64,000 bases of DNA, taken from positions 7,440 to 71,439 of the forward strand of contig CAJNYU010000497.1 of the NCBI GenBank assembly GCA_905331475.1, written 5' to 3'. The position numbers and the translations under genes are program-made. Positions 1 through 12,653 of the stretch are shown here, in pieces (the first letter of the stretch is position 1; each line of letters begins with the position of its first letter). The stretch comes from Rotaria socialis (Eukaryota > Rotifera > Eurotatoria > Philodinida > Philodinidae). The notes beneath the pieces were generated by a model. It was not told the origin of the DNA, did no database searches, and was given only the letters and a program-made list of their open reading frames with translations.

Positions 1-1873
1 TTTCAAGGGTGTGGGTGCCGGGGAAGGGAGATTCGCTTGTCTACACACACATATGTACCCTTAATGTGGGTGCCGGGGAAGCAGTAGTGTCAGAGCAATA
101 ACGTCAAACCTGAAACTTGAAACTTGAAACTTGAAACTTGAAACTTGAAACTTGAAATTTCAGTTGAATTCAAGTTTCAAGTTAGACACTACTGATATTT
201 TCAAAACATTTCTCTGTATAGATCTATCAACTAACTATTCTATATGTTTTGAAGCATAGGAATTTTCTTTTGATGTGTAACAGAGTTAGAATGATCGAGC
301 ACAATCTATGAGAATTCACTGATACTCCAAAAACACAAGTATGAGAGAAAAGAAAAAGCCTACTTACTTCGATTCAAATTTTGCAGTGTCTTTTGTAAGC
401 CTTTGCAACCTTCTTTTTATTATAAACCGATGAAAATATTATTTTTACAACGTTTTGTGTTCTGCTTATCCGATAAGATTCCTGCGTGGTTACTTGCACG
501 GAAGAAAAAAGCCCTCTAGATAAAATGCAAAGCTCATGAGTAAGAAAAAAAATCACTGATGTAAATAAATGGCATCTATAATTATACCAAACTAACAAAC
601 CAGTGAAAAGAATTATGAAAAATATATTGTTGAAAACATTGTTTGATGCATTGATACAAAAGAATGCAAACAGTGTATAGTCATTGTTCCGATGCAGAAA
701 TAACTATGTTGATCCTACTTTAGAAAATGAATATTTTAATTTCTTTAAGAAATCAAACTCAAATTGATATAAACAAATTTACATTTAAAAATACTAAACA
801 ACAACCCTATCGGATATAAATAATAAGAGAAGATATTCTTGTTTTGTTTCATGATTCTATAGGGCAATGAAGTTTAGAGAACTAATATTTATCAAAATAA
901 TCTTCAATAAGCGACAATACTAATACAAACTTGTAATATATTCCTTCTGTTTTCTGTGTTAATATCATATGTTCTATGCTCTCTTATAGATCCGAGCAAT
1001 GATTCTGATAGATAAGCATTGTTTTCATACTTGTATTCATAGACTTCAGTATTCTTATATGTATTCGTTGATACTTTGTTGTTAGATGAGTATGATTGAA
1101 GGAGGAACAGTTGCCTGACAGATATTGGATCATTAGGCAGTTTGTTCTCGCTTCATGGCCACCGTAAAAGTACTTTCTATCAAATCATTTTCAGATTTTA
1201 TCATTTCAAAAAACAAATATCAAGCAACTTCAGAATGAAAAGAAAATTCATATAAAACATTGTTTTTCTTGATCTAAACAATTCGATATCTTACAACCCT
1301 TCTCGATATTTATTAATAATTTTTCAAATATTTCTTTTTCTCATCTTAGTATCATCGGCGTTGAAGGAAAAATACCTCGCTAAATGCCAATTTTGGTTCG
1401 ATGATGCATCTACATTAAACACAATAAGATCATGAGTTGTTTTCATCTTCGCATGAAAAATAAAATCAAGAATATCTTCATTGAAATAAAATTAACTTGA
1501 TCAACGATTGAAAAAATTTGTCAAGCAATTCAAAATAATGCTAATCCAGTTCTAAAAAGTTTCATTTCAATCAAATGCTGATCTGATTGATCAAATAAAT
1601 AATTCTCAATGTTCATTTTAGCACCGAGAAGGATACATGTTCCATAATCAATAAGTAACATGGATGTTGCTGTCAAACTGTAAAAGTACAGCATGCACTG
1701 GCATATTGTGTCACCATTCATTTCATGTTAATTCGACGACAATATTAAATGTCAAAAGAATTGCATATTAATTGAATAAAAAGAAAAGAATAATTAACTT
1801 ACTTTCAAATTCTTGATTATAGTTTTTTTTCTAATTTTCCTTTTATGTTTCTTTGTAGATACTACTTTAAAAA
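1..1873. repeat. Left-edge region with fold-back repeat; no gene seen
   Basis: Two copies of gtgggtgccggggaag lie at 11-26 and 66-81. A heptamer (ttgaaac) is repeated about six times at roughly 111-158. It faces an opposite-strand match at 169-183, and an outer 10-bp inverted pair (cagtagtgtc at 82-91, gacactactg at 185-194) encloses both, so 82-194 can fold into a hairpin. No target duplication is visible. The remaining ~1.6 kb is AT-rich with only short random open frames; I see no gene in it. Confidence 0.55.
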
Positions 1874-4625
1874 ATGCCTGAAGCACTTGATGAATGTCAA
1901 CACGAGTCCTGTATGAAACCATTCAACGGTAGATCAATACGTACTTATGCATGTGCCCATCACTGTAGAAAAAGGCTTTGTATAAAACACTTAAATGAGC
2001 ATGAACAATTGATTGAAGAACAAACTGAATCTAAAACACAATTGAAACAAGCATGGGATGATTATTTCAAAGTAGTGAATATAGATACAATTGAAAAACA
2101 AATTCAACTTTTACAGCAGAAACTTCAAATTTGTTGTGGTTTAAGCGATATAACTGAAAAATTATTATTACTAAGTGATTCTAACAGTTCAATCGAAAAT
2201 AATCAAAACATGAAATCAACTATTGAAATGCTACAAAAATATATGCGACTAGAAAATCAATCAAAACCAATTACTTGTAAGCTATTCTATTGAAAACAAA
2301 GAAAAAATAAAAATAACTTTTATTTAGATGAGATCGATCCGAAAAACGAATCAGAAACAGAAGATGAGGCAGATAATGAATCATGTATCAATTTAAGTGA
2401 AATATATTCCATAGACAAACATATTATAAGCGAGATCTTGGCCGAAATACAAGGTACAGATATGTTAACAGATCTTGAAAATATGGCTGCAATATAATTG
2501 AATTATCTTGTACCTAAGATCTGTAATTAGATCTTGGGTGCAGATTTGTAAAATCTTGATAACAGAGGCACTCAATACTGTTTGACCATGTCTTTTCACT
2601 GCTGTCAACGCTAATAAGAATCTTAATAAGGATTAAATATAAAGTATTCTAATTAGAACAAGAAATTTTCAAGATAAAAATAGTTTTTCGCGGATTAGGG
2701 ATGCAATATTTACAGTAACTGTACGACTCGATTAAAAACCCTGACATATTAGAAGATCACGGAATGATGGAGGATTAAAAGTTTGTTTCTTTTGATTTAA
2801 TAGTTTTTCAAATACTTTATTTCCCCCCTATTTTCCAAAAATTCAATTTATTATCTCTTGTATCGTTGAGTCTCGGTGTCTGAGTGGTTAAGTTCTTTGG
2901 GATTTATTCCAAAAAATACGATGTTCGAGTTTAGGCACCTATGCGACATAAAATAAGTCTGGAAAAGTGATTATTATACTGTTTATTTTCGATCGGTCGC
3001 CCAACAGTATAAATTCTTGCATGTATCAGTTAGTATGGCGAGCTCAAGTGATTGATTCATGCTGTCTTTTTATGCAATGGGGGAAATGTATTTTCGCCAA
3101 TAGGGAAGTTCGCCAATCGTTTGATTTCGCCAATTGTAGTTTCGCCAATTGGCGAATATCCACTAGCACTGTGCCAATCGACGAACATAGTCATACGAAA
3201 GTACTTGAATTATTGGCAAATGTCACACTGGTAATTCGCTGGAAATTTGCTAATGGAAAATATACAATTGGCGAACTTCACTATTGGCGAAATTACATAG
3301 ACTCATGCAATGCTACTGTTAGTATAATTTGCGAGACGAACATCTACATGGTGAAAATGTTGTGGTACAACATTCTATTTACATCAAAAGAATGTTGAAC
3401 AGTAGCATATTCTTCATTTTCTTTCATTCCCTGCTAGCAGTGTGTTAACTATTGACGATCGTTGAATAAAATTGGAAGACTTTTCCTAACTAATTTATTA
3501 TGTTTTTAAAGAAAACGAACTATTTCATATTTTATAGCATACGCTTGTATGATTGATGAATTATCAATATAGACAATCATTGATGATATTCAATGGCACA
3601 GACTTCATAGAACCATAATAGATTGCCATACTCTCTAAAAGCTTTTGTATAATTAGACATTAAGAGACACTGAGTATTTTAATCTTTCGTGGATTTTACT
3701 CGAGATATATAATATGCTGATAGATAAGGAAAATTTTAATCTCATCAGAAATCCAAGGTTAAATACTTCTGCCAATAATAACATTGATGTTTCAATCCTA
3801 AAAACAAAACTTCTATTTCACTTATTTTTAAATATACTGAAAGATATTAGTTAACATGAATATTTAGATGGAAGTTCTACGGTTACAACGAATAACGGAG
3901 GTGAAACACGACAAGCAATGGTCTTTGATTGCATAAGTAAGTATATTAATATATTCCAATGTGAATCTATAAAGCTTTTCATTTTTATTATTCATTTAAA
4001 AGATACTACACTTGATTCAAGCTCAATCGGAACACAAAATTCGAATGGATTAAAGGATCAAGAGGACGACAAATGTAAGCTCATGTACTCTTGTTACAAA
4101 AGAAAAATTATTATAAATATTCACAATTTGTTAATAATATAAATTCAGCTATGTATGTTATTTTCTGTTTAGTTAAGATTTTAGACTCAAAAACTATGTC
4201 TGATGGAGATATTTCACATGATTTACTCAATCATAATGAAGGAAAAGGTTTGCTACAGAATTCGTACATACGAAACCATTTTTATTTAACCGAAATATTA
4301 TAATTAGATCAAGTGCCAGCAGTCAGCAGAACTCTATCCATACACTGTACAACTCATGTTGGATCTGATCTAACCGATGCCTGCCCTGAAAGCAGTATTC
4401 AGAACACATGTGAGTCATATTTTCATGGATAAAATGGTATATACTTTATCTTACTATCTAGATCCACTGGTATATGAATTCGAGGGAATTCCAAATGATT
4501 CTGGTTTTAAACAAGTTGCTTTAGAAAGATCAGATAGTGATTCATCTTCCGACGATGCATCTTCTAAAAATCGATCCACTACTCCCGAATTAGAACGGCA
4601 ATCCAGTGAAGAGAGTTGCTATTAA
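1874..4625 (+). CDS. B-box-type zinc-finger protein (7 exons, 336 aa)
   Basis: Exons: 1874-2276, 2328-2453, 3868-3936, 4003-4074, 4173-4247, 4308-4409, 4462-4625. Every intron is phase 1 and the frame closes on a stop at 4623-4625, followed by AATAAA at 4677. The N-terminus is a compact Cys/His module (C8, C13, C27, H29/H30, C31, C36, H39, H43), as in B-box zinc fingers of TRIM-like proteins. A predicted helical, coiled-coil-like stretch (about 45-130) follows, then a low-complexity acidic/serine-rich tail. B-box fingers usually mediate protein contacts; no RING or effector domain is visible, so the function is unknown. If exon 2 is not spliced at 2454, the frame ends at 2497 and gives a short isoform that stops before the tail. 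The 1.4 kb third intron is far longer than the others and carries repeats. The start at 1874 is the first ATG of the open frame. Confidence 0.75.
2868..2940 (+). repeat. tRNA-like sequence, SINE head or tRNA relic, in an intron
   Basis: ggtgtctgagtggttaag (from 2875) looks like the A box and D arm of a Ser/Leu-type tRNA. gatgttcgagttta (2920-2933) looks like a B box/T loop about 45 bp further on. The acceptor and T stems do not pair, so this is not a working tRNA. It is better read as a tRNA-derived SINE head or an old tRNA pseudogene. No poly-A or simple-repeat tail follows clearly. Confidence 0.4.
3088..3296. mobile_element. Fold-back (MITE-like) element with ~27-bp inverted ends
   Basis: The left arm (3092-3117, starting tttcgccaatagggaag) is the reverse complement of the right arm (3267-3292) with one mismatch. 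Shorter copies of ttcgccaat recur inside the element. It lies in the enlarged third intron of the B-box gene and contains no coding capacity. Superfamily cannot be set because no clear target-site duplication is visible. Confidence 0.6.
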
Positions 4626-6849
4626 AATAATGCTTGCGATGCATACTAAACAATATATTTAAATTATTTCGTCAAGAATAAAAAAAATTAATACTTTCCT
4701 TATTAACTCTATTTTTTTGTTCAAAACAAATTGTCTTTGCCTTCTTAAAAATATATTAAGAACTTCTTTATCTGCTTGAAAATCTATGTTGCTTCACATT
4801 CATTCGATACCTTGAGAGATTTTAAAAGTATATTCACTCCAGGTTAAGCTATATGAACATTGGCCTTGATCTATTGTTCTTGTTGCATAATGATATTTGT
4901 ATTTATAGCCATGAATATTTTCTATTGTGTATTTTATAGTGCGCTATATTATTATAAAGTTAGCATCACCACTTCTCTCTATTTGATCTGGTTGTTTTCA
5001 CTTGAATATATCATGATACAAAGACAAGTTTATTCATTGATATTTCAATATGTGAAGACAACCAGTATTAATTATGAAACATGCCAGTGTAAGGGTTCAT
5101 TTTCGAGCCGTAAAATCAGGAGATATACTCAGGTCGAATAGGTACGGTCGTTGACAGTCGTGCGCGAAGTCTGCAATCGTTGGTTTGACTCACAGGCGAC
5201 TCAAATATATATATATATATATATATATGGAAAATATCTCACAAAGTTACTAAGCATTCTTCAAGTCTTTATCATCGTGCTAGATCATTATGACTGATTT
5301 GAAATTATAATTATTCTTACATCTCGGCGCTTCTATGATGTTTCATAGAATTCGAGTCATTTTTATAAATCAACAAACGGAATAAGACAATAACCTCTTT
5401 TCTTTTGTAATATCTTGAGAATTATCTGGTAACTTTTTTCCAATATTATAATACACCCCAACTGAACAATCAAAGTCAGCTCAGCATTTATACTGTAACG
5501 CATAGTCGTCGACACTAAGAAACTCTTGGGGGAAAAGATCCTCTCATGTCGGAGCTTACCGGGATGGGTGGGGTATGCAAGGCGGCACCTTCCCCTACCT
5601 TAGGAATTTATTCTTGTTTTGCTCTCGCGCTTTTCGAATTCAATTACTCGATGTTTCTTGAGGGCGTTAGTGAACGAAACATCTGTAACATTTTCACTAC
5701 TATAAACTTAGAAGGGTTAAGATCTAGAAAATTTTTCTCGTTGAAGTACTTGCGCGCTTCTTCCTCCCCTACTGTCATGGATAGAGATTTCGTAACAAAA
5801 ACAAAAAGCTCAAAAATATGGGCACAAGGTATTCTATTTGATAGGACATTGAGCAAGACTAAAGTAAAGTGAAATAGGATTGTTTCTATTTTGATACGTG
5901 TAAAAAACATGCTTATACGCGAACATACGTTGTACGAACTGCGGTTTGATAGAAATTTCAAGTAATAAATCGAACACTTTTCTGTTTGATGGTTGTTTAT
6001 ACGATCAAATTTCTTCTGACCATTTGATAAAATCAATCGCTTTTGAAGCAGAACTAAAATTTTTACATGAGGCATTCAATATAGCTAGATCATATTGAAA
6101 TTTAATCATAATATAAATAGCATAGATATTTTAGTCTTTTTGTTCTAAGTTTAAACTTGATCTATTGTCGTGAATAAAATTCAAGAAAATATAACCAATA
6201 CGACAATAATATATCAAGAAAAACCTTTTAAATTGGCCAGCAAACAAAAGTATTATATCGATCACGAAAATCTGATTGGGACACAAGCGATTCTTCGTGG
6301 TACGAACATCAATGTGACCCGAATATTTTTAATTTTTAGTAATTTATTATACGAAACCTCCGGTTCTAATAAAATTTAAATGATTCATTCATAATTAGCA
6401 TCTGTAACTCTATTTGTTTTGATCTTAAGTCTAGTTTAATCGTTTTCTTATATAATACTACGCATTATTTGCTTTTCAGTTCGACTTTAGACTGTATACA
6501 CGTGGTTATTTTCAAAAATGTTTTTTATATAAAAAGGTGACAATGGTTTCATAGAAAGTAATCTATATTGCGCATTTCGTTACGCTGACTAATAGATTTT
6601 ACTTGAACTAAAACAAACAAGGCGAAAAAAGCAGCTACCTTTACTTTTGTTCTCAAAACTTTTCTTCGTTGAGTAGTAAAGAGGACGAAATTTCGCAACA
6701 TTTTTTTCTTTTCCAGTGATGAATCGAGTAAATAAATATGACGTACGACGTCAGGGCGGTGTTTTTGTTTCAAAATTGAAGGTAACGAAAAATAAATATG
6801 AGAATGTCGTTCATGTTATAAAGTAAAAAATGTTCTGCTATCTTTTAGA
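4626..6849. other. Intergenic, no supported gene
   Basis: Contains an (AT)12 microsatellite at 5205-5228 and a patch of higher GC around 5520-5640. Open frames on both strands over 5546-6075 overlap each other and match no family I recognise. A pyrimidine stretch ending in ttttag just before 6850 could be the acceptor of a 5'-UTR intron of the next gene. Confidence 0.4.
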
Positions 6850-9800
6850 ATGAACAACGAAGATAAATATATTGATTTGAATGCAAAGGGCAGTAAGTCT
6901 AATAAAACCTGCCTAATAGCCAATGACTTAATTTGAGATATCGATCTATTCGATTGAAAAATGTTAGAAAAGCAAGCATTACATCAGTGAATAATATGGA
7001 TGACTCATTTGCCACTTGAATTCGTTCGTTTTTATTGATTTGAGATGAAGCCAGAAAGCTTAGATACAATTGAGTCAATGTCTCTCAATATGTCGAATAG
7101 CAAATTTTTATACGGAAATCGCAAAACAAAAACGATATTTGCATATTTCTAAGAGCAAAGCTCGATCAGTTACAGGAACAGCCATATCAACTGTAGCCAA
7201 TTAGATTGGTTCTATCGGATATTTCATAGAATATTTATTGTTATCTATAGACAATGTACCTGTGGTATCGAAAACATGGCTGGTTGATGATAATATTAGT
7301 ACGGACACAAATCTAGAAAAAGAATTAGAAGGTCAGTATCATCGGCGCGTACTTGCACACTATTTATATATGTTTATTTGTTTCTACAGACAAAAAAAAA
7401 CAATGTGCTAACGAATTTAATCAATTGTGTTCTGATACAGGTGATTACTTTGATAAGCTCACGCAAAGTACTTGCCATAACATTGATCAACCAACTGAAA
7501 ATCCAGTAAATTCTTCTGTTGATGTTATCGTTAGCAATGATCCATGCTCAGCAAGTGCAGCTAGTTTTCTAGATGCAAGTATGTTGTAACTCTGTTTTCA
7601 CTGATGTTTTCAGCTTTTTCTAACTTTATCTTGATTACCATTAGACATAATCTATTTGGGGGCCATACATGCAATGTAGAAAGTATAGTTGAAATTAGTA
7701 AAAATGAATTAAATTAATATTTATTATGATTGATTTTATTCTTTTATGTTAGTCCCCGAACACGCTGCGAGATGATATTTTTTTTCCATATTCTTACCCT
7801 ATGTGCTTTTATTTCACATTGGCTTTGCATTTACATATCTCTATCTCATATTAATTCTACTTTAAAATACTCGATTTCACCATCTAACGGTCAATTGAAA
7901 TGAAAAACCGTCGTATTGCCTTAGAGAATGCAACTCGGCCAAATGAGAGTACGATTACTAGACCCTTGATGCTATTCTCATAAAGTTACTGTTATCAATC
8001 TTTAAAACTTTTAGACTAGCTTTTCATCGTAACTCTTATCCATTATACACACATTACACATTAGTTACATGCTTATATTCTTCTTGATAAGATCTTATAC
8101 ATATAGCTTCCAGAAGTATTAACACCGGAATAGTAGAAAATTTACTTCACTTGTATATAAGTATGTAAATGTATGTTCGATTTAAAGCTTATAGCCTATT
8201 CATAAAGCATTATAATTATTAATCTTTAAAATCTTCTTTCGATCTTACCAGGAGTTAATTTGTTGATGTACATATTGCATCCAATTTTGAACATTTTTCG
8301 TGTCTATATGGCAAGTGATTTTCGTCGAAAAAATATAAGAACAGACATCCCAAAGTTGAAAGACTGCTTGGGTAATATACGGTTGTCCTTCGGGGTAAGT
8401 TAACTCATCGTCAGTCATTCATTTTCCGATTTTATTTAGCCAATTTCAGAACTTGCCGATGGTCAAGTTGAATGTACAATAGTATTCAAAGGCCCTAATG
8501 AGCAGTTTTATTATGCTCCGTATGCATTCGTTCGTGGCTGTGATAAAGGTTATGAATTTGAAAATCCAACTATTTTTGATTTGAAAGAAGACGCAACTAT
8601 CGAAAACAATTTTGTCTCGTAATTCAATAATCTTACATTTTCGTGTCTGATTTTCTTTTCTTTTAAATTTCAGCCTCGAAATGGTTATTTGTAAATTAAG
8701 AAATAACATGTTCGAATGTGAAGATGAAAAAAACAATGAAACATGTCAAATTAAACGATTTCTTTGCGGTATTATAAATATTTTGGCATTGCCTCGACCA
8801 TTACAATATTTTTTTTTTAATGTCTACAGGTACTCTAGTTCAAATCAAAGATGAATTTTCATCATTGTGGGAAAAAAATGGCAAGCTAAAGACAAAAAAA
8901 ACCAAACCTATAACACCGACGAAATTAGCAAAACTTGTCGAATTATATACAGCATATATCATGATTCGTCGTACTCGTTTTGATCCTGTTGAAAACAAAT
9001 TTGTGCCAGAACCCGAAATTTTATTTTGTTCAAATGCTTTCACACCGAGTAAATTGAAAATTATCCTCATTTATATAGTGGTTATTTGAGAGTATTCTTC
9101 TTAATTTAGAAAATAGCTCCGTTCAATCCCAATATTATGATTACAGCGCAAATAAATTAATAATTACAAAAGTCATGCAATCAAGAGCTGACCCACGTGA
9201 AAGTAGCCACCAATTTAATGTACATGTATCATATGTTGTAAGTTATGATTATCTGTTTTATGCTGTCACTAATATATTCTGTGTTCAAAAGATTCCACCG
9301 TTGTATGAATGTACACAATTAAGAAACAAATGCATAAAAGTCGATATACTTACTGGTAGTAAACAAGAGTCACAAATGCATCCAAATTATAAATTCATGG
9401 CCGATGAAGAGGTCACTGATTCACTATATATTCGCGCTGATAAATATGAATCCATGTAAATATTTCTCTAATGGTTGGTTATTGCTTCTCCTTGAGAAAC
9501 ATGACTACCAGAAAGAATATCATATTTTAAGACAGCGAATAGATTTTAAAGAACTATATAAATTAAAAAAAGACAATTCTTCACGATAAATTAACTCTCA
9601 TAGCTATCAATTGTTGTCGCATTCTTTCTGGATGCTATATCTGCAAATATTATTTTTCAGTGCAACATTCAAAATTGTTAATACCACACGAAATCAATGC
9701 AATGGTAGTTACGTAAAAAATACAGATCTACCAGTTTCACATTATAACGGTTCAGATTCAAGTACGTATAATTTTTTCTTCGATGTGAATGTTCATCGGT

Positions 9801-10256
9801 ACTAGATTTTACCATCTATTTACAGTGATTCAAGCGGTTTCATTCAATGAGCCGAGTATGAATAGTTTTCGCGTACGGTTGCAACTATGTGATTATACTG
9901 ATCAGACTATAACTCCATATCCATATTCAACTGTTCAATCGACGTTAGTGGTCGACGGTAATTTGTGTTTTGGTTAACGCATAGCATATAAAATATGAAT
10001 TCTAACTATAGATTTTGTCTCTTCTGAACGATCTGTTACGTCTTCGTCACCAGCCAACGAAAATGTAATCATTGAAAATATCTTTGAATCATCAGTAACT
10101 GATAAGCGATCATTAGAAAAAGAAGCGCACGAACGTACTGGGTGAGTTTTAATACTTCTTATTGATAGCATATTAAATGATAATATTTTTCTTTTTTTCA
10201 GTTCGCCTTTATTGAAAACTCCAAAAATACATAATTCAAGTGCCTGTGATAGTTGA
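6850..10256 (+). CDS. 13-exon protein, 552 aa; possible divergent Rel-homology protein
   Basis: Exons: 6850-6892, 7251-7331, 7390-7578, 8252-8394, 8440-8618, 8674-8768, 8830-9048, 9110-9237, 9292-9455, 9661-9761, 9826-9957, 10012-10141, 10202-10256. Phases match at every junction and the total closes on TGA 10254-10256. The N-terminal ~105 residues look disordered. A beta-rich region follows. The block with FKGPNEQFYYAPYAFVRGC and the later ENNFVSLEMVICKLR recall the G-P...H-x-L-V-G-x-x-C and F-x-N-L-G-I blocks of Rel-homology domains. A later YIMIRRTRFDP...PEILF segment recalls the block at the end of RHD-N, and a second beta region could be the IPT part. The DNA-contact loop of NF-kB/NFAT is not recognisable, so the assignment is only a suggestion. 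An open frame at 9471-9589 inside intron 9 is not in phase with either neighbour. Intron 3 (673 bp) is unusually long and holds nothing recognisable. Confidence 0.7.
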
Positions 10257-10773
10257 TCTAATCAACTTAAAACAAAACTTTCTTTTTGAAACAAAACATA
10301 ACCAATACATCATTGACCTATGGTCATAAAGCATATTCAATATCATTTAATTAAATTAAATTAAATATAGTTAAACTATCATTATTTGCAATTTTTTCTT
10401 TTGCATTCGTGGACAATGCTGTGCTGAAATGCCATTGCATTTTATACATGCTGACAAATCCGAAATAAATATTAGTAAATCCTTCCTTGCAGTTGATCAC
10501 AGCCAAAATCAAGCATTAGAATAAACCATCATTTCTCTGTATTTTAGATAAACAAAACTCGACTCGAATTTCGTAGTGTATACATTGAAGGATTTCTTAT
10601 TTTAGGATTTTGCATGCCACGTGTTTGCTCCGTTAAAAAATCTATAAATCTTTACTACTGTTCAAATCAACATTGAAAAAATTCAATCTTCACTTTGCAA
10701 TACTCCTAACTACTCGGACATTTGAATTAGAAAGAGATAGGCTAACAGAAACAATAAAGCAGTTTGCATATTT

Positions 10774-11477
10774 AATGCGGTGCGAAGCACAGCATTTATG
10801 TAGTCCGTCGCGAGTTTTTTTTATTTTTTAATGCGATGCGAAGCATAGCATTTATGTAGTCCTTCGAGGATTTTTTTTTCTTTTACTTTCTCGACGTACG
10901 CATCACATCTCGTCGTTTTCCGTCGCAATGATCTCGTGAACAGAAAATCGTAGAAAACTCGTTGAAACGTGAGATCGAAGTATCAAGATCGAACTAAGAA
11001 CATCTGTTTTCGAATGTTTAAACTGAAGTTCCGTTCACTCACAAATGTGGTTCCAAAATGACGACATTGAAAGAAATTTATCAACCCAGGTCGTGGACGT
11101 ACGGCGGGAAACGGCCGGAAAGCACAGGAAAGCGCTGGAAAGTGGAAGCAGTATTCCAGTTGGAAGTTACCGGATTTTTTTCCTGTAGATTCCGATCAAC
11201 TTCCAGATGTAAAACACAGAAAACTGACCGGAAAACACAGGAAACTGACCGGAATCCACNNNNNNNNNNNNNNNNNNNNNNNNNNNNNNATTTTCTAGTG
11301 ATGAATTTCAAAATGGTCGATTTAAGAATAGTGAATGCAAAATTTTTATTTAGAATTCGTATCCGGAAATTAAAAAAAAAATAAACGTTTGTAATGAATC
11401 TTAAAGTGGATCATTTATTTTTTAAATCTTATTCTCGCTACTTTCGAAAATTCGACTCGTGTGCTTCGCACCGCATT
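10774..11477. mobile_element. Inverted-repeat element (18-bp perfect ends), interrupted by assembly gap
   Basis: The left end aatgcggtgcgaagcaca (10774-10791) is perfectly inverted at 11460-11477. A second, near-identical direct copy of the left-end block (atgcgatgcgaagcatagcatttatgtagtcc...) starts at 10831, so the end is tandemly doubled. The interior has short repeats of gaccggaa/aacacagg just before the N run and no convincing coding region. No target duplication was found at these borders. The family looks non-autonomous; superfamily is unknown. Confidence 0.6.
11260..11289. other. Assembly gap (30 N)
   Basis: Thirty N bases inside the inverted-repeat element. The flanking sequence is a short internal tandem repeat (gaccggaa/aacacagg units), so the gap is probably a collapsed repeat and its true length is unknown. 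Confidence 0.95.
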
Positions 11478-11810
11478 TCGTAGTCGAGTGAAACTCGAAT
11501 ACCATCTAGTTGAGTAAGCATTTCATTTCATGATATACAGAATAGTTTGATATAGATAATTCAGAGATTCAATCTGAACTTCAACAAAACGAAGTAAACA
11601 AATACCCGCGATAGAACACCGAATCATATGTGAAATTAAAGAGAACGAACTTATCAGAACAACCTGCAATATGCATATGGTATCGTGAGCGTGAATGTTA
11701 TCCTCACGCGAATATTATTCTATTATATATTAATACCCAAGATTTAGCAAAAATGTAAATTCTTTTCTAAAACTTTATTGACAATTTAGTTATTTTTCTC
11801 TGGATTCTTT

Positions 11811-12134
11811 TAACAAAATATTCTAAAAAATGATTCTATTCATTATAGATATGCTAAAGGTAACATCGAATGCCGAAAAATGATTTGGAATTGTCCAGTT
11901 CGTGAAGTAGTTTGAGAAAAATTTTCGTTGAACTTAAAGATAGGATTCTTTTTATTTAATAGGCTGTCAAAGAACTCGGCTTGAATCCTAAGACACTTGA
12001 TGAACTAATAAAAAATAATAAAACAGAATACAATTTTAAGATGATCTTTTATATTTAGACGAGAAAATAGAAATCAAATTGCTTCTGAACCATACAATAG
12101 TATTCATAGATTATGTCGTCAGAATTAAATGAAT
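11811..12134 (+). pseudogene. Decayed third Dcp2-like Nudix copy
   Basis: Two fragments align without gaps to the Nudix core of the downstream gene at 12861. The first encodes KGNIECRKM...CPVRE, ending at 11920. The second starts after an intron at exactly the homologous position (11963) and encodes AVKELGLNPK...LIKNN, with a stop at 12056-12058. A further frame (about 12091-12132) may match the next strand. The Nudix consensus has G-x5-E-x7-RE-x2-EE; here the first Glu is Lys and the EE pair is Lys-Glu, so metal binding would be lost. A stop at 11811 and the stop at 12056 break the frame, and the N-terminal half is missing. The inverted-repeat element ends 330 bp upstream. Confidence 0.7.
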
Positions 12135-12653
12135 CGTAACAGAAAGTTGCAATAAATTGATATTCTCGATTATTAAAATAGTTGTATTATTAAATTGAAA
12201 TATCCATGAAGTCTATTGTCGAATCAAACTTTTACTTCTTTTCAAGTTTTAATCAATGACATTTAAATTCTTCACGTCAAGTTACCGATCAGATATTTAT
12301 TATTATGTTTTGATTATACTAGAAAGATTTGTTTTCCTTTACTATTCTGATTATAGTTTACATTCAATATTGTGCTAGCGAAACCACATTTTATATTTAA
12401 TGATCATAATACACTAAAGTTTTGCAAAATATTTTTAACTTTTGCAAGACGTCATCAGTAAGTATCATTGCGCGCATAAGCCAAGGCACTAAATTCAATA
12501 TCTTTTATTGGTAATGAAAGTACATAAGGATCTCCTTTTACAGTTCTATTCAATTCATGCGATCAAATTCCTGTGAAAAAATTCTTTTTTTTTGTAAAAT
12601 CTCATTGTTTGCTTTTGAGTGAATCATTACATGCAAAGAACTTTTTACTTCAG

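Noticed and set aside
3052-3398. Open frame of 143 aa across the fold-back element
   Set aside because: It is formed by repeated ttcgccaat units of the element and has no protein-like pattern.
5150-5228. Second SINE with (AT)n tail
   Set aside because: ggtttgactcac resembles a B box, but no A box at proper spacing was found; a plain microsatellite is enough.
5644-5695. Self-cleaving ribozyme (hammerhead) around the gatgtttc...gaaacatc hairpin
   Set aside because: An 8-bp stem exists, but the conserved CUGANGA core is absent.
5546-6075. Open frames of 108 and 143 aa in a GC-richer patch
   Set aside because: The two frames overlap on opposite strands, and neither shows a domain or intron structure.
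9404-9589. Extra exon in the 13-exon gene ending in KLKKDNSSR
   Set aside because: No splice pair joins it in phase; exons 9 and 10 join in phase across the same interval. It could still be an alternative exon.
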